Assembly: GCA_001873945.1 (NCBI GenBank) | Contig: MNYI01000065.1 | Coordinates: 1-22,268 of the forward strand | Direction: 5' to 3' | Length of the DNA stretch: 22,268 bases | Source of the DNA: Candidatus Desantisbacteria bacterium CG2_30_40_21 | GTDB taxonomy: Bacteria > UBA9089 > CG2-30-40-21 | Shown: positions 15,914 to 21,733 of the stretch, one piece after another | Layout: every line of letters starts with the position of its first letter | How positions within the stretch are numbered: the first letter of the stretch is position 1 | Made by a program: the position numbers and the translations under genes | Notes under the pieces: model-generated | Told to the model about the DNA's origin: nothing | The model's database searches: none | What the model saw: the letters and a program-made list of their open reading frames with translations, nothing else

Positions 15914-17144
15914 ACTAACTGTCACATTAAAAATTGTTACACCGATGTTTCTTGGCGGGGCGGATCAATCGCCAAGCGACGGCATACGCCCACCCTCGGT
16001 AAAGGGGGTATTGCGTTTCTGGTGGCGAGCGTTGAATTGGGGCAGATTTAAAGCAAAGGTAGTTGATGATGCCGTAGCACTGAAGAAAATGCATGATGAA
16101 GAAAAACTATTATTCGGCAGCGCGGCAGAAGAGGAAAACGGCAAACAGATAGGGGGACAAGGGTGTTTTTTGTTGAATGTAAAACATGGGTTGTTAACCC
16201 CGGTTCAACCTGATTTTCCGCGTTTTCCCGGCAGAAAATATTTGGCAGGAATGGGGCTTGATAATCGAGCAGCAATTCCAGCAAATGTTGAATTTGAAAT
16301 AATGTTAAGATTCCGTCGGGGAACGGATTCTCTATTAATAGCAAACATAGAAGAGACCTTATGTATGATTGGACTTTTCGGCGGGTTTGGTAGTAGGAGT
16401 AGAAGAGGCTTCGGGTCTGTTGTGAGGTTAATAAAACATGGGGAACAATTGCGGTTACCAACTGATATTAAAATTAGCGCAGAAATTGAATGGTTAAAAT
16501 CAAAGTTCACAGGTATTGTTGGCATATCTCCTTTCTCTGTGCTGGACATAAATTCGCTCCTATATAGAGGCAATGATTACAACACTGCTGATGAGGCAAT
16601 GGAAACTGTAGGTCATCAAATGAACCTGTATCGCACTAATTGAACATCAGTTATAAAGGATAAAAAAGGCACTGTGTTAAAAACAGCGCCTGTCAACCAT
16701 CGGATTGTCGGATCTGAAAATGTGCCAATAAGCAGTTTATGTTTCTTCATCACTGATCACAATCCGGCACATAATATCGCGTCTACAAATAGCGTAACTC
16801 CACTGAATAACATACCTCCTGAACGCTCAATTTTTGGATTGCCCCATCCTTACCGCTTTTCTTCACTTGATAAGAAGGTAAGCTACGATTTCGTGCCTGC
16901 ATGGCAACAGGGAGATAAAAAAGGGCGGCGATCAAGTCCTTTGTTTATTCATATTACCGCATTTACCGATAATCAAGGTCAGGCAAGGTACCGTCCACTA
17001 CTTCTTTTATTACCAGTGCAGTTTCTTCCAAGTAAGGCACAATTGGCTGTTTCTGTGGATAAAACATTTGTCGGCAATGTGCCTTTGCCTACAAACTATA
17101 AGACGATCAGTACTTTTCTTTCAACATATTTTACTAAATGCTGA
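15906..17144 (+). pseudogene. cmr1: Cmr1 (type III-B RAMP protein), interrupted by in-frame TGA
   Basis: Cmr1 (Cas7-type RAMP) caps the target-RNA end of the Cmr effector complex. The first half shows TPMFLGGADQ, the RAMP signature PPSVKGVLRFWWRALN (about residues 37-52), and FGGFGSRSRRGFGS (Gly-rich loop). Codon 246 is TGA (16641-16643). The same frame then continues without another stop to 17144 with the expected second half: IFGLPHPYRFSS, YDFVPAW, RRSSPLFIHI, LLLLPVQFLP. The whole frame is 412 residues, normal for the family. Since TGA is a stop in intact neighbours, this is a nonsense mutation or sequencing error, not recoding. A restart at GTG 16674 would give only the C-terminal half. 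Confidence 0.88.
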
Positions 17145-17155
17145 TGGAGGAATAA

Positions 17156-17341
17156 ATGTCCAAACAATATTTCCATTTTACCATCGGACATGTGCAAGGG
17201 TTTGTATCGCAGGCGAGGCGCACAAGGGATTTCTGGGCGGGGTCATTTATCCTCTCATGGCTCTCTGCCAAAGCTATGCTTGCAGTAAAAAAGCAGGGTG
17301 AGGAAATTTTATTCCCACTCCCTGACGATAATTATCTATCT
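17156..17341 (+). pseudogene. cas10: Cas10/Cmr2 N-terminal fragment
   Basis: From ATG 17156, 11 nt after cmr1 and with TGGAGG just upstream, the protein starts MSKQYFHFTIGHVQGFVSQA followed by RRTRDFWAGSFILSWLS. The IGxVQGFVxQARRTRDFWAGSxLLSWL pattern is the N-terminus of Cmr2 (Cas10), the large subunit that makes cyclic oligoadenylates and cleaves ssDNA. Only about 60 residues survive, up to FPLPDDNYL. The frame then runs into cmr3 sequence out of frame and stops at 17389. The Palm domains with the GGDD motif are absent, about 2-2.5 kb of expected coding sequence. Confidence 0.85.
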
Positions 17342-17508
17342 TGCGCCTGCCCGCACAGTAGCCGGGATTGTCAGGTCATTAGTTGGTGAAAGTTTTGGTG
17401 TGGATTGGAGAGAATATACAAATAATCCTGATTATGTTATTAATAGCGTCAAATTAAGAGATGTTATCGGTTACAGTGATGACCTGGGACAATTGAAGTT
17501 TAGGGGCC
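17338..17508 (+). pseudogene. cmr3: Cmr3 N-terminal-region fragment
   Basis: In the frame different from the cas10 piece, the text begins YLAPARTVAGIVRSLVGESF, then VDWREYTNNPDY and VIGYSDDLGQLKFRG. The P-x-RTVAG-IR element is typical of Cmr3 (Cas5-group RAMP) after its first 25-35 residues, which are missing. After about 57 codons it is cut again and joins cmr4 sequence in another frame. Assignment rests on this motif and on the position between cas10 and cmr4; moderately sure. Confidence 0.65.
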
Positions 17509-17826
17509 ATTGTCAGCAACGATATTTTCGGTCATCTATCTCAGCACTCAACGCCAGTCAATCCACATATTGCCATAAACAATAAAACTAAAACGACCAT
17601 TAAAGGCGCTTTGTGGTATGAAGAGACCTTGCCGCCGGAAACACTGCTTTATGTGCCTTTGGTCGCACAGAAATCTCGCAAAAAAGATAGTTCAGAAATG
17701 GCAAATACTGTTATGGAGCATGTATTGAATGACATGTTCCTTCTTACTTCGCCATATCTTCAGTTAGGTGGTAATGAAACGGTAGGAATGGGTTGGTGCA
17801 AAGTAAAATCTATTAGAGGAGTATAA
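17500..17826 (+). pseudogene. cmr4: Cmr4 C-terminal fragment
   Basis: Cmr4 (Cas7) forms the crRNA-binding backbone and cuts target RNA at 6-nt intervals. The frame ending at TAA 17824-17826 reads AIVSNDIFGHLSQHSTPVNP and onward, GALWYEETLPPETLLYVPL, then the family C-terminus YLQLGGNETVGMGWCKVK. About 106 of the usual 280-300 residues remain; the N-terminal part with the catalytic Asp loop is gone. cmr5 begins 1 nt after its stop, the normal tight operon spacing, so the 3' end is original. Confidence 0.85.
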
Positions 17827-17827
17827 T

Positions 17828-18219
17828 ATGCCGCAGACAATTCAACAGGAACGGGCAGCCTTTGCACTTGAAAAAGTTCAGCAGAAGGCTGAAGAACTAC
17901 AAGGAAAAGATAAAGAAAGATACAAAAGCTATGCCAACGCATTACCCTTTATGATACATGCCAATGGGCTGGGGCAGGCAGCAGCTTTTTATAAAAGCAA
18001 AAGCACAGGAAAAACGGGAAAGAGGCACAGATTTATAAGGCGTTATATGAACTTCTTAGCAAGTGGCTGGTCAATGAAGGACAACCTTATCATGGATGTG
18101 ATGATATTCTCTTCGGAATTACCAGCAGGGATATGAAAACCTATATCGCCGCACAAGCAGAGGCTATGGCATTTATGACATGGGTTAAGCAGTTTGCCGA
18201 TGCATTTATGGAGGATTGA
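17828..18219 (+). pseudogene. cmr5: Cmr5 with a frame break at a slippery heptamer
   Basis: Cmr5 is the small helical subunit (Cas11) of the Cmr filament. Frame 1 gives the N-terminal two thirds: AFALEKVQQKAEE, LPFMIHANGLGQAAAFYKSK. After about residue 64 the family sequence continues in the -1 frame: EAQIYKALYELLSKWL, YIAAQAEAMAFMTWVKQFAD, AFMED, ending at TGA 18217-18219. Without a shift, translation ends at 18136 with a nonsense tail. The switch point is exactly G-GGA-AAG (18016-18022); a -1 slip there gives a 130-residue, normal-sized Cmr5. Loss of one A from a run would look the same. Given the decay around it, mutation is more likely than programmed frameshifting. Confidence 0.85.
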
Positions 18220-18220
18220 C

Positions 18221-19405
18221 ATGAGAAGACCAATTTATACAGGCGGTGAGGATGCTGTTTTATCTGATACTTCTCATCAGGGTTTATGGTTTGAACGATT
18301 TTTTAACCAATATGAGCAAGATGGTAATAATTGGGAAATCATAAAAGGCGATGAAAGAAGAAAGATACCGGAGGGCAAAAAAGCATAGATTAAAGAAGTT
18401 GTTGGACAATCTGGACAATGTGGAGATTGCTGCGTCGCTCTTGAATCTAATGCCATTCGTCAGATTGAGATGGTAGATGCATTGGGAGGGGGAAATATAG
18501 TCTTAGAAACCACATGGAATTTTGTTACCGGTATGGGGCTCCCCCATCCGATAGAAAATGGGCTGGCATGGCACCCTACACTGGGCGTGCCATATCTGTC
18601 GGGCAGCGGGGTAAAAGGGCTTTTGCGGGCGTGGGTAGAAGAGTGGATGGATGAACTTGATGATAACACTAATCAACGATTAAGGTTACGGCAATCATGG
18701 TTTGGTATGCACAAGGGAGACTCTGGTGATAATGTTGATGCGGCAGGGGACCTTATTTTTTTTGATGCGATACCTGTCGCCCCTGTAGAACTCACTATGG
18801 ATATTATGACGCCTCATATGGGTAAGTGGTATGAAAACGGTGGGAAAATAACTAATCCGGCAAATCAACCGGAAAATGTTCCGGCAGACTGGCACGACCC
18901 CGTGCCTGTCCCATTTCTGGCTGTAAAAAAAGCTAAATTCCTTTTCTCTATTGTGCCATCTCAGCGATTAGTGGATAAGGCAGAGGGGAAGAAAGTTCTG
19001 GACGCATTGATAGAGGCAATTGAAATGCTCGGTGCAGGCGCAAAAACGGCAGCGGGGTATGGAAGGATGGACAAGAATGATGCAATTCTTGAATCATTGC
19101 AAGAAAAAATAAGAAAGAAAAGAGAAGAACTTCAGCGGCAGGAAAAATTGGCAGCAATGACTCCGCTGGAAAGAGAAATAGCTAAGATGCTTCATGCTAA
19201 GCCTGATAAAAACTTAAAGGATTATGTTCTGCTTCTTCAGAAATTAGAGAACGGTCATTGGTCAGATAATAATGAGAGAAAACAGGTTGCCCTTAAAATT
19301 AAAGCAGAGATGGAGAAAGATAAGGTATGGAGATTAACGATCAACAAGCCTGAAAAAGATAAAGACTATAAACGGACATTAGCTGTCATGAAATACTTGC
19401 AATAA
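18221..19405 (+). pseudogene. cmr6: Cmr6 (type III-B RAMP protein), interrupted by in-frame TAG
   Basis: Cmr6 is the Cas7-type RAMP at the head of the Cmr filament. ATG 18221, 1 nt after the cmr5 stop, starts MRRPIYTGGEDAVL with HQGLWFERFFNQY near residues 24-36. Codon 56 is TAG (18386-18388). The same frame runs on without further stops to 19405 and carries the RAMP core TWNFVTGMGLPHPIENGLAW, HPTLGVPYLSGSGVKGLLRA, and the Gly-rich GAGAKTAAGYGRMD. The last 120 residues are a charged helical extension. The text KKA(stop)IKEVVG would fit TGG to TAG at a Trp codon. Full frame 394 residues. A downstream restart at ATG 18470 would leave out the first 83 residues. Confidence 0.87.
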
Positions 19406-19719
19406 AGAGGCAAAATCTGGTATTGGCAACGGTGGGTGTTGGTAAGCTGTAGAAGAATAGAACACGGATGACACAGATACTACGGATTAACACGGATAAA
19501 AAAGGCAAGAATCGTAGCCCAACATTCTATGTTGGCTTTATAAAATGGAGATGGATAAGCCAGGATAGAATCCTGGGCTACAAGCATTAATACCAAAATG
19601 AGAATTGCAGTGGGGTATGGATATTTCACAGAGTGAGGCAAAAGCATGAAACTGAAAAAATTAAGTCAATATCCTGTTAAAGACATAGTCGCAGCTATGA
19701 TGACGCTTATTACGGGTAA
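19406..19719. other. Gene-free stretch with dispersed repeats
   Basis: Between cmr6 and the CARF-type relic I see no gene. At about 19452-19500 there are degenerate CACGGAT/CACAGAT/ACGGATT tandem units. The REP doublet at 19514-19581 follows, then AAAATGAGAATTGC (19595-19608), which is identical to 8431-8444. ATG 19646 opens a 36-codon frame of no recognisable family. Confidence 0.55.
19514..19581. repeat. REP-like doublet (inverted pair of palindromes)
   Basis: GTAGCCC (19514-19520) and GGGCTAC (19575-19581) enclose AACAT-TCT-ATGTT, GGCTT...AAGCC and AGGAT-AGA-ATCCT, so one strand can fold as a cloverleaf with a 7-bp closing stem and three 5-bp arms. Read as two elements in opposite orientation, both are GTAGCCCA-nn-ATTCTAT-nn-TGGCTT: one has AC/GT at the variable positions, the other GG/CC, i.e. 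compensatory changes. This is the layout of REP doublets mobilised by RAYT transposases; a RAYT-type gene is at 1-142. Confidence 0.7.
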
Positions 19720-19980
19720 CCTGTCCCTGTTGATTTTGAAGATGTTGACGGTTTGATAGCTGCATTCAATAAAGCGATAGATGTGTTCAAGGAACAAGGA
19801 ATTGCGGAGCGTGAAATTATCATTGATATAACAGGTGGACAAAAAACTGTTAGCATCGCAGGGGCAGTAGTAACATTGAATAAGAATGTAACTTTTCAAT
19901 ATGTGCAGACAATTCCTGATGAATCAGGTAAGCATAAAATATTGGCTTACGATGTGATTATCCAGTCTCAGATTATATAG
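19720..19980 (+). pseudogene. CARF-type CRISPR ancillary protein, C-terminal fragment
   Basis: The open frame after TAA 19717-19719 reads PVPVDFEDVDGLIAAFNKAI, then REIIIDITGGQKTVSIAGAV, FQYVQTIPDESGKHKILAYD. The strand-loop-helix motif IDxTGGQKTxSIAGA followed by FQYVxT is typical of the nucleotide-binding CARF fold of type III accessory proteins that sense cyclic oligoadenylates. Only about 85 residues remain; no effector domain is visible. The upstream in-frame text RSYDDAYYG before the TAA may be more of the same gene. The only ATG/GTG-type starts lie within the domain, so it is probably not functional. csx3 follows after 14 nt. Confidence 0.6.
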
Positions 19981-19994
19981 TAACGAGGATTGTA

Positions 19995-20234
19995 ATGATA
20001 ACTATCAATCTCAACACTTTTTTTCAAAACACCGCCAAGCTCGTTGACCTTGATTCATACATCCAAAAGGCAAAAGAGCTTGCCGGCGAAGGTAATGATA
20101 TTGTTTTGACCGGTGCGGCGCCTGTGTGGCTTTATCTGAAAATTGCCCATGCCTTGCATGGAAAAGCAAGAAAGCTTATTTATCGCAGTCCTGTAACTGC
20201 AGATGTGGTCATCTTTGACCACAGCCCGGATTAA
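19995..20234 (+). CDS. csx3: Csx3-like ring nuclease (Crn3 family)
   Basis: The 79-residue protein is a small ferredoxin-like domain. DIVLTGAAPVWLYLKIAHAL at about residues 35-54 is the Csx3 signature (TGxxPxWLYxxxxH), followed by strand TADVVIFDHSPD. Family members (Crn3) degrade cyclic tetra-adenylate, switching off type III ancillary effectors; His residues in IAHALH and FDHS are candidates for the active site. The gene starts at ATG 19995 and ends cleanly at TAA, and looks intact. With no functional Cas10 in the window it has no local source of substrate. Some Csx3 proteins are longer (about 100) or fused to an ATPase-like domain. Confidence 0.72.
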   Translation: MITINLNTFFQNTAKLVDLDSYIQKAKELAGEGNDIVLTGAAPVWLYLKIAHALHGKARKLIYRSPVTADVVIFDHSPD

Positions 20235-20248
20235 TACTATGGTAATCG

Positions 20249-20274
20249 TTCAGGTATCAGCCGTCAGCAATCAG
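20249..20274. repeat. Left inverted repeat flanking the S23 gene
   Basis: CAGGTATCAG (20251-20260) followed by CCGTCAG. The inverted counterpart CTGATACCTG lies at 20637-20646 with CTGACGG (20644-20650), overlapping the S23 stop codon. Confidence 0.5.
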
Positions 20275-20287
20275 ATAGAGGAAAAAC

Positions 20288-20647
20288 ATGAGAAATTTTC
20301 GAGAGTTAAAAGTTTGGGATAAATCACACAAATTGGTACTATCAGTCTACAGAACAACAGCAAGATTCCCACAACAAGAACAGTATGGATTGACCAGTCA
20401 ACTTCGGCGAGCTTCATCATCAATTCCAACAAATATTGCTGAAGGTTGCGGGCGAAATGGTAATCGAGAATTTTCGCATTTTTTGCAAATTGCTCTGGGT
20501 TCTGCAAGTGAAGTTGAATATCTCTTATTTTTAGCTCAAGAACTTGGTTATATTGATTCTGAATTCAACAAGGAATTAACCGCTCAGATTATCGAAGTTA
20601 AATGTATGCTTACCTGTTTCATCCAAAAACTGAATGCTGATACCTGA
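20288..20647 (+). CDS. Four-helix-bundle protein of the S23 / 23S rRNA IVS family
   Basis: The 119-residue protein starts MRNFRELKVWDKSHKLVLSV and has SQLRRASSSIPTNIAEGCGR near 38-57, then FLQIALGSASEVEYLLFLAQ near 66-85. FRELKVWxKSHxLxLxVY and RRAxxSIPxNIAEG are the hallmarks of the S23 family, first known from intervening sequences in 23S rRNA; relatives of this fold accompany diversity-generating retroelements. The cellular role is unknown. It is flanked by inverted repeats (20251-20260 and 20637-20646), the latter coding for its last residues, which suggests insertion as a cassette between csx3 and cas2. Confidence 0.88.
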   Translation: MRNFRELKVWDKSHKLVLSVYRTTARFPQQEQYGLTSQLRRASSSIPTNIAEGCGRNGNREFSHFLQIALGSASEVEYLLFLAQELGYIDSEFNKELTAQIIEVKCMLTCFIQKLNADT

Positions 20648-20667
20648 CGGCTGAATGCTTACATACT

Positions 20668-20847
20668 ATGAGTATTTCCGACTATGTCGTAGTCTATGAC
20701 ATAACATCTAATGCCAAACGGACAAAGGTTGATAAAGTCCTTAAAGGGTTTGGCTTTCGTGTTCAGAAGAGTGTCTTTGAATGCAGGCTTACAAAGAAGG
20801 ATAAGGAAGAAAGATGGATAAAACACAACAGATTGAATACTGGCTAA
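20668..20847 (+). pseudogene. cas2: Cas2, truncated by the HEPN-MNT module
   Basis: From ATG 20668 the protein reads MSISDYVVVYDITSNAKRTK, then VDKVLKGFGFRVQKSVFECR and LTKKDKEE. This is the Cas2 ferredoxin core: strand 1 with metal-binding Asp11 (YVVVYDIT), helix 1, strand 2 (FRVQKSVFECRL). After about residue 48 the family sequence ends and a non-homologous tail leads to TAA 20845-20847, giving 59 residues instead of 85-95. The HEPN ATG at 20814 lies inside this frame. No cas1 is present. A possible cas2 3' end lies beyond the module at 21541-21627. Confidence 0.85.
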
Positions 20848-21206
20848 GTTCAGCCGCACATGACCTTGATGTTGCTGAGACCCTCTTTCAAAATGAGAAA
20901 TACGACTGGTGCTTATTTATCGGACATCTTGTCATAGAAAAGGTTTTGAAGGGTTTTTATGCAAGGGACAAAGGGAAAATACCTCCTAAGATACATAATT
21001 TATTGAAATTGGCTGATAATACAAAACTAAATTTATCTAAAGAGCAAAGACGATTGTTGGGTAGAGTGAACGATTTTAATATGGAGGTAAGGTATCCTGA
21101 GCATAAATTCAGTTTTTATAAACTCTGTACAAAGGATTTTGCAGAAGAATACTTTTTTAAGATAAAGGAGTTATATCAATGGCTATTATCTCAGATAAAG
21201 CAATAG
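20814..21206 (+). CDS. HEPN-domain protein, putative toxin of HEPN-MNT pair 2
   Basis: This 130-residue HEPN protein starts MDKTQQIEYWLSSAAHDLDV, with CLFIGHLVIEKVLKGFYARD, the PPKIHNLL loop and VRYPEHKFSFYKLC. It lines up along its length with the HEPN protein at 14721 but is clearly diverged (roughly a third identical by eye), so the two pairs are not a recent duplication. The ribosome binding site (AAGGAAG) is supplied by cas2 codons KDKEE. As in pair 1 a classical RNase R-X4-6-H motif is not obvious. It overlaps the MNT gene by 28 nt. Confidence 0.86.
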   Translation: MDKTQQIEYWLSSAAHDLDVAETLFQNEKYDWCLFIGHLVIEKVLKGFYARDKGKIPPKIHNLLKLADNTKLNLSKEQRRLLGRVNDFNMEVRYPEHKFSFYKLCTKDFAEEYFFKIKELYQWLLSQIKQ

Positions 21207-21499
21207 GAGTTGTTGATAAATTTATTAAGTTGACAAAGAAATCAGGCATCCATATTGAGCGAGCTGTTCTTTTTGGTTCTTACGCAAATAAGAAAGCACA
21301 TAAATGGAGCGATATAGATATTGCTATTGTTTCATCTGACTTCTGTGGAATACCATTTTATGACAGGGATAAATTATTGCCTTTCATATTAGAGACTGAC
21401 ACTGGCATTGAACCGCATCCATTCAGACCAGAGGATTGGACAGAAGAGGATTATTTTGTCGCAGAGATAATAAAAACTGGTATTGAGATTAAGGTCTAA
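21179..21499 (+). CDS. MNT-type minimal nucleotidyltransferase, putative antitoxin of pair 2
   Basis: The 106-residue protein carries AVLFGSYANKKAHKWSDIDI at about residues 29-48, with GS and the catalytic D-x-D in the right spacing, then AIVSSDF. It is the same family as the protein at 15092. The family AMPylates its HEPN partner; here that is inferred. The start inside the HEPN reading frame implies translational coupling, with both genes intact in a region where the cas genes are broken. Confidence 0.87.
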   Translation: MAIISDKAIGVVDKFIKLTKKSGIHIERAVLFGSYANKKAHKWSDIDIAIVSSDFCGIPFYDRDKLLPFILETDTGIEPHPFRPEDWTEEDYFVAEIIKTGIEIKV

Positions 21500-21525
21500 T
21501 AATTATCTCGCAAAGACGCAAAAAA
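21499..21525. repeat. Degenerate ACGCAAAG repeat after HEPN-MNT pair 2
   Basis: CGCAAAGACGCAAAAAACGCAAAGG: three degenerate units of the family seen at 268, 1617, 2228 and 14101. It lies exactly between the MNT stop and the possible cas2 tail, so it may mark the right-hand junction of the module. Confidence 0.5.
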
Positions 21526-21540
21526 CGCAAAGGAAATATA

Positions 21541-21627
21541 ACCCGGCTTGAGTATTCGTTTAAGAGTAAAACAATAGGTGAGGATAAAGGGAGTAGGATA
21601 GATGAAGGATATGCATTTATTGTCTAA
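21541..21627 (+). pseudogene. Possible cas2 3'-end remnant directly before CRISPR leader 3
   Basis: The frame ending at TAA 21625-21627 reads LEYSFKSKTIGEDKG then SRIDEGYAFIV. A TIGE-x-acidic-x-FIV ending is like the C-terminal strand of Cas2. It has a counterpart ending at 14284 (SIDKMGHAFII). If right, the HEPN-MNT module replaced or interrupted about 30 codons in the middle of cas2 (20668). The homology is judged by eye only. Confidence 0.4.
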
Positions 21628-21733
21628 ACGATTCAGAACCCCTGTGAATAAGCTGTTAATAACCTTTGATAGAGGTGAGGTTCTGAATTTTTGCGTTTTT
21701 GCCCCTTTAATGACAAGGGGTTATAAATGAAGG
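21608..21733 (+). promoter_or_regulatory. CRISPR leader 3
   Basis: Matches leader 1 from ATGCATTTAT to the repeat. Outer inverted repeat TTCAGAACC (21632-21640) with GGTTCTGAA (21679-21687), 9 bp. Promoter-like TTGCCC, 17 nt, TATAAA (21722-21727), 6 nt to the repeat. The inner hairpin is CCCCTT (21702-21707) with AAGGGG (21715-21720); compared with leader 1 (CTCC/GGAG) one base pair has changed on both sides. Confidence 0.72.

Noticed and set aside
16641..18388. Recoding of TGA/TAG as sense codons (alternative genetic code)
   Set aside because: TGA ends thiC, pyrG and the HIT gene at family-correct positions, and one TGA and one TAG in a heavily damaged operon are explained by decay.
19514..19581. 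tRNA gene, because of the cloverleaf fold
   Set aside because: Arm 1 and arm 3 have 3-nt loops, the middle loop is about 18 nt, there is no T-loop TTC or CCA-compatible layout, and the two halves are inverted copies of each other. It is a REP-like doublet.
19646..19756. Small frame from ATG 19646 as N-terminus of the CARF protein
   Set aside because: It is in a different frame from the CARF text, lacks a recognisable strand pattern, and ends at a stop next to the real frame.
14721..21499. Recent duplication of the HEPN-MNT module
   Set aside because: The two pairs are only distantly similar at protein level and show no DNA similarity by eye, whereas the leaders and repeats nearby are nearly identical.
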